Assembly (NCBI GenBank): GCA_905182495.1
Contig: CAJJBU010000002.1
Span: 41,636 to 105,635, forward strand
Reading direction: 5' to 3'
Source: Flavobacteriales bacterium UBA952
Lineage (GTDB): Bacteria > Bacteroidota > Bacteroidia > Flavobacteriales_D > Crocinitomicaceae
Length of the DNA: 64,000 nt
Part shown: in pieces, positions 28,353 to 37,522 of the stretch
Numbering within the stretch: position 1 is the first letter of the stretch
How the letters are laid out: every line of letters starts with the position of its first letter
The notes under the pieces: generated by a model
Databases searched by the model: none
The model's input: only the letters and a program-made list of their open reading frames with translations
What the model was told of the DNA's origin: nothing
Translations under genes and position numbers: made by a program

Positions 28353-31300
28353 TTACTTTAAGGCAAAAGCAACATTTAAGCCCTCTATTTTCTTTAACAA
28401 CTCATTTGTTGGGTTGATCATTATACTTCTTGAAGGTAAGGTGACTTGAATTTTCTCCAAGGGGTCATATACTAAAAACTTAACGCGACAATTGCCTTGC
28501 TCATCGTTATCCATAAGTATATTTTGTAACTCTTTGATCATTACTTCATTTACACTTGATGCTGGAAGTTTAATTTCAATAGCTTTCGCTTTTTTCTCTC
28601 TTAAGCCTTGAAGCAGCTCCATACCATGGACCACAAATTCAAGTTCTTTTCTCCATCTCGTCGTTTCGATGCGCCCCTTAATAATAATAAACGTACCCGG
28701 CTCCATAAAATGTTTAAACCTCAGATAATTCTCCTGAAACAAATTCAAGCGAAAGCTCTCGTAATAGTCTTCTATGATTAAGGTGCCAAAGCCATCCCCT
28801 TTTCTTGTGATTCGATGCTCACTTGAAGTAACAACAGCTGCAATCATCAAGTCTTTCCCCTCATGTTCCTGCAGTTCTGAAAGAATTCTAACATCTCCTT
28901 TACAGAAGGATTCTATTTCAATACGAAAATCATCTAGTGGGTGCCCCGATAAGAATACACCTACGACCTCTTTTTCTTTATTGAGACGAAATACGCTAGA
29001 CCAAGGCTCGGAAAAGGGAATTGATGGCTCAGGGGTCGACACATCATCAGACATGTCAAAAATGACCATTTGTCTTTTACCCACTTGATCCTGATAGTCT
29101 CTACCATAAGAAATCACCTGTTCTACAAATGGCCTTGAAGCACCGGTCTGCACAAAATACTGACTGCGATGCACCTGAGTATTCAAAGAATCCATTCCTC
29201 CTGCATACAAAAGGCTTTCAAAAACTCTTTTATTGCATAACCTCAAATTAACGCGTTTAGCAAAATCAAATACCGACGTAAATGCCTGTTCTTTTCTTAC
29301 TTCAACGATCTCGTCAATGGGTCCGCTACCAAGCCCTCTAACGGCTCCTAAGCCAAATCTAATGGCACCCGCTTTATTAATAGTAAAGGTGTAATTGGAC
29401 TCATTGACATCAGGCCCAAAAATGGGAATCCCCATTCGCTTACTTTCCTCCATGAAAAAAGTAACCTGCTTGATATCGTTCATGTTATTACTCAGCACTG
29501 AGGCCATGTACTCAGTTGGATAATTCGCTTTTAAATATGCCGTTTGATAGGCAACCCATGCATAACATGTTGAGTGGGATTTGTTAAAGGCATAAGAGGC
29601 AAATTTCTCCCAATCTTTCCAGATCTTCTCTAAAGTGTCCTTACTATGGCCCTTCGCTCCGGCTCCTTTAAGAAAAGAAGGCTTCATTTTATCAAGAACC
29701 TTTCTGTCTTTCTTTCCCATTGCCTTTCTTAGCGTATCAGCTTCACCTTTGGTGAAATCAGCAAGTTTCTGAGAAAGAAGCATTACTTGCTCCTGATAAA
29801 CGGTGATTCCATAGGTCTCCTTCAGGAATTCCTCACAATCGTCAAGATCATACTCTATATCCTCATCACCATGCTTGCGTTTCACATAGGAAGGGATATA
29901 TTCCATTGGACCTGGACGATACAATGCATTCATCGCAATCAAATCGGGAAATTCTGTCGGTTTCAATTCTTTAAGATACTTCTGCATCCCTGTAGATTCA
30001 TATTGAAATATGCCTATCGTATCCCCTCTTTGAAATAGCTCATAAGTCGCCAAATCATCAATAGGGATTTCATCTGGATTAATTTTAATACCCTTGGTTT
30101 GCTCAATATATTTAATCGCATCCTTAATTAATGTCAGCGTTTTTAAACCAAGGAAATCCATTTTCAACAGCCCAGCATCCTCAGCTACTGAGTTATCGTA
30201 TTGTGTACAAACAAGATCAGAATCTTTAGCCAAAGCAACAGGAACATAATTTGTAAGGTCATCAGGGGTTATAATTACTCCGCACGCGTGGATTCCTGTG
30301 TTTCGGACTGAACCTTCTATCTCTTTTGCCTTTTGCAAAACCTTAGCAGATAAGTCATTGCCTTTATAAATCTTTCTCAGGTCGCGTGCTCTAGAAATTT
30401 CTTCTTGATTTCTTAAGGCATCAATCAGATTAGCCTCCTCCATGTCAAAAAGCTTGTTCAACGAAATATCTGGGGGGAGCATTTTTGCTAAACGATCAGC
30501 ATCTGGGAGTGGAAGATTCATTACACGAGCCGTATCTCTAACCGCAGATTTCGCCGCCATCTTTCCATAGGTAATGATTTGAGCAACCTGATTCGCGCCA
30601 TATTTTTCGATGACATAATTAATAACCCTACCACGTCCTTCATCATCAAAATCAATATCAATATCGGGCATTGATACCCTATCTGGATTTAAAAATCGCT
30701 CAAAAAGTAAATCATACTTAATTGGGTCTATATTGGTTATCCCAATACAATAAGCCACAACAGAACCGGCCGCTGATCCACGACCTGGCCCTACACTCAC
30801 GCCCATGTCGCGTGCAGCATGACAAAAATCCTGAACAATTAAGAAATACCCTGGATAGCCAGTGTTTTCTATGGTTTTAAGCTCAAAATCAATTCGATGG
30901 ATCAATTCATCATCTAAGGTTCCGTATCTACCCTTAGCTCCCTCATAAACTAGATGTCTTAAAAAAGCATTTTCTCCACGCTTTCCGCCATCTTTCTTAT
31001 CATCGGGTGCAATAAATTTGGTTGGAATATCAAATTCAGGTAATAATACATCTCTCGCCAAATCATAGGGCTCACATTTATCGACAATTTCTTGAGTGTG
31101 CAAAAGAGCCTTAGGCAAATCCTTGAACAAATCGATCATTTGCGCTGTGGACTTCAGGTAATACTCATCATTTTCAAGACCAAAACGAAATCCTCTACCC
31201 CTGCCCTTTGGAGTCTCTACGAGCTGATTGTCCTTAACACAAAGAAGCACATCGTGGGCATGTGAATCCTCTTTTTCGATATAGAACGAATTATTTGTTG

Positions 31301-32720
31301 CTATAATTTTTGCGTTGTGTTTTCTGGCAAGCCTGACCAATGACGAATTCAATCTAGCTTCTGCCTCTATACCATGCCGGGTGATTTCCACGTAAAAATC
31401 CCCTTTAAATTCAGATTGCCACCACTCCAAAGCTCTTTCAGCTTGAACCTCACCTACATTTAAAATTAGATTCGAAATTTCACCTTGTATACCACCTGAC
31501 AACACAATTAATTCCTCTTTATATTTAGAAATAATCTCCTTATCTATTCTAGGCACATAATACATCCCCTCAGTATAGGCTATAGAGGCTAGCTTAATTA
31601 AATTCTGATAACCAGCTTTGTTTTTGGCTAGAAAAACGACCTTACTGCCATTGTCCTTTTGCGTTTTATCATTGCGGTCAATACAAACGTTGAATTCACA
31701 GCCGATAATAGGAAGAATCTCTTTTTTAGAATAGGGGATACCCGCCTCCTCAGCATTTTTTCTTTCCTTTCGTATAACCTTGTTTAATTTATTCGCAGCT
31801 GCCTCAAATCGAAATGCAGCCATCATATTGCCTGAATCAGTTAAAGCAACGGCATGCATTCCTTCACTAATTGCTTTTTCAACAATTCCTGAAACTTTTG
31901 CCGTAGACTGTAAAATGGAAAATTGAGAATGATTGTGTAAATGTGTAAATGTGTAATCAACAAGTTTATCTAAATCCTTGTCTATACCAAAATCCTCCGA
32001 GTCTGACTTTTCAGCCGCGATACGTAGTTTATTACTTTCTTCTTTTAAATCAATATGCTTTAAGCCTTCCAATTCAATTGGATCCCGATTGAAGGAGCCA
32101 TAATCAATGAAATAACTTTCACTTTTAAGAAGTTCTGCTGCCGTATAGACTTTTAGCCGAATTAACTCAAGAAAGCACCGCGTAGTTGCCTCAACATCAG
32201 CACTTGCATTATGGGCATCTTTAAATTTCGCTTCAAATAAATGTTCATGTAATTCCGATAAGGTAGGTAATTTAAACCGGCCTCCTCGACCCCCTAACAA
32301 TTTACATAAATTAGCTGTTTTCTCAGTACAAGTATCTAAAACAGTTTTATCCGTCCATTCGGTAGACTTTTTCTCTCTGAAGAATTCACAGCCCAGCACA
32401 TTAATATCAAAACTTACGTTATGACCTATAATAAACGTGGCTTTCTCAAGAGCTTCTTCAAAAAGCACAAGACCATCAGCTAGATCTATACCTTTTTTTA
32501 AGGCTAGCTCAGTGGAAATACCATGAATTTTCTCAGAACCATAGGGGATATCAAAACCCTCTGGTTTAATTAAAAAATCTTTGTGCTCAATGAGCTTTCC
32601 ATTATCATCATGAAGCTGCCATGCAAGCTGAACAACCCTAGGCCAATTTTCCACATCGCTAATAGGTGCTTTATAGCTCCTAGGAAGGCCCGTAGTTTCA
32701 GTATCAAATATTAAGTACAT
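28353..32720 (-). CDS. dnaE: DNA polymerase III alpha subunit with N-terminal exonuclease domain
   Basis: 1455 residues, about 300 more than E. coli DnaE. Residues ~1-190 are a DEDDh proofreading exonuclease: FDTETTGLP (Asp, Glu), GHNVSFDINVLG (Asp) and DAHNASADVEATTRCF (His, Asp), as in DnaQ. After a linker comes the PHP domain (FTHLHNHSQFSILQSTAKVS). The family C polymerase core has the catalytic Asp motif PDIDIDFDDEGRGRV near residue 685 and HACGVIITPDDLTNYVP. A C-terminal OB region (IAAVVTSSEHRITRKGDGFG) follows. It is the replicative polymerase; the fusion places proofreading and synthesis in one chain, as found in Flavobacteriia. Confidence 0.96.
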   Translation of the reverse strand: MYLIFDTETTGLPRSYKAPISDVENWPRVVQLAWQLHDDNGKLIEHKDFLIKPEGFDIPYGSEKIHGISTELALKKGIDLADGLVLFEEALEKATFIIGHNVSFDINVLGCEFFREKKSTEWTDKTVLDTCTEKTANLCKLLGGRGGRFKLPTLSELHEHLFEAKFKDAHNASADVEATTRCFLELIRLKVYTAAELLKSESYFIDYGSFNRDPIELEGLKHIDLKEESNKLRIAAEKSDSEDFGIDKDLDKLVDYTFTHLHNHSQFSILQSTAKVSGIVEKAISEGMHAVALTDSGNMMAAFRFEAAANKLNKVIRKERKNAEEAGIPYSKKEILPIIGCEFNVCIDRNDKTQKDNGSKVVFLAKNKAGYQNLIKLASIAYTEGMYYVPRIDKEIISKYKEELIVLSGGIQGEISNLILNVGEVQAERALEWWQSEFKGDFYVEITRHGIEAEARLNSSLVRLARKHNAKIIATNNSFYIEKEDSHAHDVLLCVKDNQLVETPKGRGRGFRFGLENDEYYLKSTAQMIDLFKDLPKALLHTQEIVDKCEPYDLARDVLLPEFDIPTKFIAPDDKKDGGKRGENAFLRHLVYEGAKGRYGTLDDELIHRIDFELKTIENTGYPGYFLIVQDFCHAARDMGVSVGPGRGSAAGSVVAYCIGITNIDPIKYDLLFERFLNPDRVSMPDIDIDFDDEGRGRVINYVIEKYGANQVAQIITYGKMAAKSAVRDTARVMNLPLPDADRLAKMLPPDISLNKLFDMEEANLIDALRNQEEISRARDLRKIYKGNDLSAKVLQKAKEIEGSVRNTGIHACGVIITPDDLTNYVPVALAKDSDLVCTQYDNSVAEDAGLLKMDFLGLKTLTLIKDAIKYIEQTKGIKINPDEIPIDDLATYELFQRGDTIGIFQYESTGMQKYLKELKPTEFPDLIAMNALYRPGPMEYIPSYVKRKHGDEDIEYDLDDCEEFLKETYGITVYQEQVMLLSQKLADFTKGEADTLRKAMGKKDRKVLDKMKPSFLKGAGAKGHSKDTLEKIWKDWEKFASYAFNKSHSTCYAWVAYQTAYLKANYPTEYMASVLSNNMNDIKQVTFFMEESKRMGIPIFGPDVNESNYTFTINKAGAIRFGLGAVRGLGSGPIDEIVEVRKEQAFTSVFDFAKRVNLRLCNKRVFESLLYAGGMDSLNTQVHRSQYFVQTGASRPFVEQVISYGRDYQDQVGKRQMVIFDMSDDVSTPEPSIPFSEPWSSVFRLNKEKEVVGVFLSGHPLDDFRIEIESFCKGDVRILSELQEHEGKDLMIAAVVTSSEHRITRKGDGFGTLIIEDYYESFRLNLFQENYLRFKHFMEPGTFIIIKGRIETTRWRKELEFVVHGMELLQGLREKKAKAIEIKLPASSVNEVMIKELQNILMDNDEQGNCRVKFLVYDPLEKIQVTLPSRSIMINPTNELLKKIEGLNVAFALK

Positions 32721-32828
32721 TGAAAATTTCTTTGTGAGAATAAAGATATAGAAATCAAGGCCTGAGATCTCGTGTGTTGAAAAGTATTTTTTGTACTTTT
32801 TAAGTGCAAATTTTGACCGAGCTAAACT

Positions 32829-34316
32829 ATGAGGAAATTTATATTATCTATAGATGCAGGAACGACGAGTTCTAGAGCACTAATCTTTGATCATCTGGGC
32901 CAGGAAATCGCAAAAGTCCAGCACGAATTCACACAATATTTTCCAAAAGAATCATGGGTTGAACACGATGCATCAGAAATTTGGAATAGCCAAAAATTGG
33001 CCATTATGCAGGTCCTTTCTCAGTATAAAATTTCGCCAAAAGAAATTGCAGCCCTCGGAATAACAAATCAACGCGAAACAACCGTTGTATGGGAAAAGGC
33101 TACAGGGAAACCCATCTGCAATGCCATAGTTTGGCAAGACCGTAGAACTTCTCAATATTGTAAGATACTCAAAGAAAAGGGCTTAGAAAAAATAATAAAA
33201 GAAAAAACAGGATTACTACTAGACCCCTATTTCAGCGGCACAAAACTAAACTGGATATTGAACGAACACAGGGGTGCTAGAGAAAAAGCAGAAAAAGGCG
33301 AAATTCTATTCGGAACAATTGACAGTTGGTTGATTTGGAATTTAACGAACGGGGAATTACACGTCACAGATCCAAGTAATGCGAGTCGTACTTTATTATT
33401 TAATATACATGAAAAGCAATGGGATCAGGAACTTCTTGATTTATTTGAAATCCCTCTTGCCATGCTTCCCAAAGTTGTTTCAACTTCAGCCAATATTGGA
33501 GATGTAAAACTCGCAGGGTGGGATTCTAGTATTCCCATATGTGCAATCGCCGGAGATCAACAAGCAGCGCTATTTGGTCAACTTTGTTTTGATTCGGGAG
33601 ATGTGAAAAACACGTACGGAACAGGATGTTTCTGCATGATGAACACCGGGGAAAACCCTGTCCAATCGCAAAACAATATGTTAACAACTATTGCTTGGGA
33701 ACTGAATGGTAAAACTCATTATGCATTAGAAGGAAGTGTTTTTATCGGTGGGGCATTAATTCAATGGTTGAGAGACGGTCTAGAGATTATTGAAAAGACA
33801 GATGATGTGGAATTTTTGGCAGAAACAGTTAATGATAATGGCGGAATCACTTTTATTTCAGCGTTAACCGGAATTGGTGCGCCATATTGGGACCCAATAG
33901 CCACAGGAGCCATCTTTGGAATCACAAGAGGCACAAAGCAAGGTCATATCGCGAGAGCTGCTCTAGAAGCCATCGCAATGAGATCAAGAGAAATAATTAT
34001 TGAGATGCAAAAAGATTCTGGGATCAAATTCTCAAACCTCAAAGCAGATGGAGGGGCAAGTATGAATAATTTACTGATGCAAATCCAGGCAAACCTACTA
34101 AACACCAATGTTATACGGCCAAAAACGACCGAAACCACTGCAATTGGTATAGCGTTTTTAGCAGGATTGGCCTGTGGATTCTGGAAAGATCAAGAGGAAT
34201 TAAAATCTTTATGGCAAATCGATCGAGAATTCAAAGCCCAACCATTACCCGAAAACAAGAAGATTATCGCACTTTGGAACGAACGAATCACAAAGATTGT
34301 AAATCATGAATCGTGA
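32829..34316 (+). CDS. glpK: Glycerol kinase
   Basis: 495 residues, FGGY kinase family, ATP plus glycerol to sn-glycerol 3-phosphate. Motifs are FILSIDAGTTSSRALIFDH at the N-terminus, GITNQRETTVVWEKATGKPI, WQDRRTSQ, AGDQQAALFGQLCFDSGDVKN and YGTGCFCMMNTGE, and the C-terminal LKADGGASMNNLLMQIQAN ATP-binding segment. It is the first gene of a glycerol operon and overlaps glpD by 11 bp. Confidence 0.97.
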   Translation: MRKFILSIDAGTTSSRALIFDHLGQEIAKVQHEFTQYFPKESWVEHDASEIWNSQKLAIMQVLSQYKISPKEIAALGITNQRETTVVWEKATGKPICNAIVWQDRRTSQYCKILKEKGLEKIIKEKTGLLLDPYFSGTKLNWILNEHRGAREKAEKGEILFGTIDSWLIWNLTNGELHVTDPSNASRTLLFNIHEKQWDQELLDLFEIPLAMLPKVVSTSANIGDVKLAGWDSSIPICAIAGDQQAALFGQLCFDSGDVKNTYGTGCFCMMNTGENPVQSQNNMLTTIAWELNGKTHYALEGSVFIGGALIQWLRDGLEIIEKTDDVEFLAETVNDNGGITFISALTGIGAPYWDPIATGAIFGITRGTKQGHIARAALEAIAMRSREIIIEMQKDSGIKFSNLKADGGASMNNLLMQIQANLLNTNVIRPKTTETTAIGIAFLAGLACGFWKDQEELKSLWQIDREFKAQPLPENKKIIALWNERITKIVNHES

Positions 34317-35835
34317 TAAAAACCTTATAAAACTTTGTAAAACAGACGTTTGGGACTTACTGGTCATTGGAGGTGGTGCGACGGGTCTAGGAGCTGCGCT
34401 CGAAGGGGCTAGTCGTGGTATGAAAGTTCTGCTTATTGACAAATTCGATTTTGCAAAAGGCACCTCATCAAGAAGTACCAAATTAGTTCATGGCGGAGTT
34501 AGATATCTTCGAAATGGAGATTTTAAACTTGTTAGAAAAGCATTAAAAGAGCGTCATACACTAAAAAAAATAGCGCCTCACATCGTGAGAAATAGAGATT
34601 TCATTATACCAATCTATAGCTGGTTGGACTTCTTTATTTATGGGATTGGCTTGAAATTGTATGACCTTATTGCAGGAAAATGGAGCTTTGGACCTACGCT
34701 ATTTTTAAATCAAAAAAAGACTTCCCTTGCACTACCAGGAATTATCCAAAAAGGTCTTAAAGGGGGTATTCAATACCAAGATGGCCAATTCGATGATGCA
34801 CGATTTGCAATTAGTCTTGCCAAAACTATAGAAGAACAAGGTGGTGTCTGTATAAATTACATGGAATTCTTGTCCTTATTAGGAGGTGCTAATAAAGCAG
34901 AAGGTATCATTGCAAAAGACACATTAAATGATCAATCTTTTAGTATTCGATCCACACACATCATAAATGCTACAGGTGTTTTTGGCAATCCTATTTTAGA
35001 AGAGGTCAAGAGCCACATTAAGATTAGAACGAGCCGTGGAACCCATATTGTTTTAGACAGGGCTTTCCTTCCTTCAAATACGGCATTAATGGTTCCTAAA
35101 ACAACAGATGGCAGAGTTCTATTTGTTATTCCATGGAGAAATCATGTCATTATTGGAACCACTGACATAGAGACCGAAAATATTTCATTCGAGCCCGGGA
35201 AATCACAAAGTGATATTGACTTTTTATTAGCAAATGCTCGGGATTACTTGACAAAACAACCCACGTTAAAAGATATTAAAAGCATCTTCTCTGGATTACG
35301 CCCGCTAGTCTCAACATCAAATAAAAATACAAAACACCTTTCTCGAGATCATATTTTACTGCAATCAGAAAATGGTTTGCTGCATATACTAGGTGGGAAA
35401 TGGACTACCTATAGACTCATGGGTGAAGAAGCTATCGACAAAATACTTGCCCATAAACCTCATGACTTCTCTAAAAGTAAAACACGACAACTACGTTTGA
35501 ATGGTTATCATGAAAGTCCCAACGTTGATGACCCATTACATATGTACGGAAATCAAAATAAAATCATCGAATCACTCGGGACTAACATATCACTATCACA
35601 GGACATTTTTCTTTCCGAGGGTATGATTATTTATGCGATTCAATACGAGATGGCATTAACTTTGGAAGATATACTTGCTCGACGTTCGAGGGTTTTATTT
35701 TTAAATGCAAAAGAAGCAGTGAGGTTGGCTCCGATAGTCGTCGAAATAATGGGTAAGCATTTACAAAAGGATAAGAAATGGGAGAAAGAACAACGTGATT
35801 TTTTCATACTTTTGGCATCAAACTATTATCTATGA
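34306..35835 (+). CDS. glpD: Aerobic glycerol-3-phosphate dehydrogenase
   Basis: 509 residues, FAD enzyme that oxidises glycerol 3-phosphate to dihydroxyacetone phosphate and feeds electrons to quinones at the inner membrane face. The FAD-binding dinucleotide fold is LLVIGGGATGLGAALEGASR, then GTSSRSTKLVHGGVRYL. Later segments include FVIPWRNHVIIGTTDTE-like sequence and LHILGGKWTTYRLMGEEAID. The length is typical. It overlaps glpK by 11 bp and glpF by four bases, so kinase, dehydrogenase and facilitator are coupled. Confidence 0.96.
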   Translation: MNRDKNLIKLCKTDVWDLLVIGGGATGLGAALEGASRGMKVLLIDKFDFAKGTSSRSTKLVHGGVRYLRNGDFKLVRKALKERHTLKKIAPHIVRNRDFIIPIYSWLDFFIYGIGLKLYDLIAGKWSFGPTLFLNQKKTSLALPGIIQKGLKGGIQYQDGQFDDARFAISLAKTIEEQGGVCINYMEFLSLLGGANKAEGIIAKDTLNDQSFSIRSTHIINATGVFGNPILEEVKSHIKIRTSRGTHIVLDRAFLPSNTALMVPKTTDGRVLFVIPWRNHVIIGTTDIETENISFEPGKSQSDIDFLLANARDYLTKQPTLKDIKSIFSGLRPLVSTSNKNTKHLSRDHILLQSENGLLHILGGKWTTYRLMGEEAIDKILAHKPHDFSKSKTRQLRLNGYHESPNVDDPLHMYGNQNKIIESLGTNISLSQDIFLSEGMIIYAIQYEMALTLEDILARRSRVLFLNAKEAVRLAPIVVEIMGKHLQKDKKWEKEQRDFFILLASNYYL

Positions 35836-36566
35836 CACCATTTTTAGCAGAACTTATTGGTACCTGTATCTTAATTGTTCTAGGCGCTGGTGTTGTATCC
35901 AATGTCACACTCAAAAATACGGCAGGTGAAAATGACCCTAAATGGATTCTAATCACTGCTGCATGGGGTTTTGCGGTTTTCATTGCCGTATTTATTACCG
36001 CAGAATTTAGTGGTGCACACTTGAACCCGGCGGTAAGTATAGGATTGGCTGTAGCGGGTAAATTTAATTGGAGTTTGGTTCCAATGTATGTATTGGCACA
36101 AATCCTAGGCGCTATGCTCGGTAGTTTCCTGAATTATCAATTGTATTATGATCATTTTCAGCGTACTAAAGACGAGAATACAATCAGGTCAAGCTTTTGC
36201 ACAGCACCTATGATTGATAATAAGCCAAGAAATCTATTTAGTGAGGCATATGGTACTTTCTTCTTGGTTTTCGCCATCTTCTATATTGCCAAGCCGACAC
36301 TTCAAATTGACGGTTTAAATGAGATACAATATGGAATAGGCGCATTAGATGCATTGCCTGTAGGAATCGTAGTATGGGCAATCGGAATGTCTTTAGGAGG
36401 CACTACCGGTTATGCTATAAACCCAGCAAGAGATTTAGGACCTAGAATCGTCTATTCTTTGCTCAGAATGAAAAAAGGAAAACCCAATTGGAATTATGCT
36501 TGGATCCCTGTCGCAGGTCCTGTTATCGGTGCTATTGCAGCCGGGCTTCTGTACAATGTCCTTTAA
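35832..36566 (+). CDS. glpF: Glycerol uptake facilitator (aquaglyceroporin)
   Basis: 244 residues, six membrane helices plus two half-helices. The two pore motifs are present: HLNPAVSIGLA (first NPA, residue ~69) and AINPARDLGPRI (second NPA with the following Asp that marks glycerol-conducting members). It lets glycerol diffuse in, where GlpK traps it. It ends four bases before the convergent barrel gene, with no terminator hairpin visible in the gap. Confidence 0.96.
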   Translation: MTPFLAELIGTCILIVLGAGVVSNVTLKNTAGENDPKWILITAAWGFAVFIAVFITAEFSGAHLNPAVSIGLAVAGKFNWSLVPMYVLAQILGAMLGSFLNYQLYYDHFQRTKDENTIRSSFCTAPMIDNKPRNLFSEAYGTFFLVFAIFYIAKPTLQIDGLNEIQYGIGALDALPVGIVVWAIGMSLGGTTGYAINPARDLGPRIVYSLLRMKKGKPNWNYAWIPVAGPVIGAIAAGLLYNVL

Positions 36567-36570
36567 AAGA

Positions 36571-37392
36571 TTATAAATCGACACCCTCAACAGACTCTTC
36601 CTCTATAGGCTCAAAATCAAAGTCGCCTTTTTTGCTTTTATCACTTCCAGAATAATGCCAATTCCAAGTTATCCCAACCCTTAAAGGACGAATTGCGACT
36701 GTTTTATCGGCTTTGAACATGGTCGATAAACTGTAAGAGCCAAACAATCCAAAGGCTCCATAACCTATCCTGAAAGAAGCATCTAGAAAAACTGGATTCA
36801 AATTGTATTTTGCACGACGAACATTAGTGAATTTGTCTCCATTTTCGTACTTCCCTTTTAGGGTTGTACTAGATCCTATCCGAACACCTCCGACAACACC
36901 TGCATTAAAATAAAAGCTCTTTTTCCCCTCCACCTTTGAAGCAAATTCAAGAAGTAAAGGAGCAGTTAAATAATGTGCGGCTAGCCAATTTCGTTTATAC
37001 TCTTGATTAGGGTCTTTAACTGCAAATACTGAGCTTTCGTCATAGTTTAACACGTAATTTTCTCGAAAAGAAATGTTTGTATTCTGATATCCCAGGCCTG
37101 TAACCAGTCCCAAATATTGCTTTGCAATTGGTAGTTTGAATTCTAATAGATTGATAGCAGTTGTGGTAGAATTTGCAATGTCATTTTCCCAATAGGGATT
37201 GTTTGAGAAATCAGTTCCAAAATCATTATTCATTAGAATTACAGTACCTACGTCCATACCAGCCCAATGCGCCTCATAACTAGAGGGTTTAACAGTGACG
37301 CTACCGGAATCGACCTTAACGGTTTGAGCATGAATCAACACAGTGAAACAAAGAAAGGTAATTGTTAAATTAATAGATTTTAAAAAATTCAT
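36571..37392 (-). CDS. Outer-membrane beta-barrel protein
   Basis: 273 residues. Signal peptide MNFLKSINLTITFLCFTVLIHAQ, cleaved after the Ala-Gln. Strand-like segments include YLGLVTGLGYQNTNISFREN, HYLTAPLLLEFASK and FYFNAGVVGGVRIGSS; these resemble small PorT-like barrels with an acidic C-terminal tail (EPIEEESVEGVDL). Not recognised as a named family. It is downstream of the riboswitch-controlled receptor on the same strand (130 bp gap), and convergent with glpF. Confidence 0.75.
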   Translation of the reverse strand: MNFLKSINLTITFLCFTVLIHAQTVKVDSGSVTVKPSSYEAHWAGMDVGTVILMNNDFGTDFSNNPYWENDIANSTTTAINLLEFKLPIAKQYLGLVTGLGYQNTNISFRENYVLNYDESSVFAVKDPNQEYKRNWLAAHYLTAPLLLEFASKVEGKKSFYFNAGVVGGVRIGSSTTLKGKYENGDKFTNVRRAKYNLNPVFLDASFRIGYGAFGLFGSYSLSTMFKADKTVAIRPLRVGITWNWHYSGSDKSKKGDFDFEPIEEESVEGVDL

Positions 37393-37522
37393 TTTAAGTT
37401 TTTAGGTTTACTAAATCAAAAATATTATTTAGTTGAGGATAAGATTAGTCATTATACTTGAATCTCTTTCAAAACTGTTTTAGAAATTCAAAATGAAATA
37501 TAAAGAGGGATATTGTTTCCAT

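Noticed and set aside
36540..36600. Terminator between glpF and the convergent barrel gene
   Set aside because: I looked for a hairpin plus T tract in the short convergent gap and flanks and saw none.
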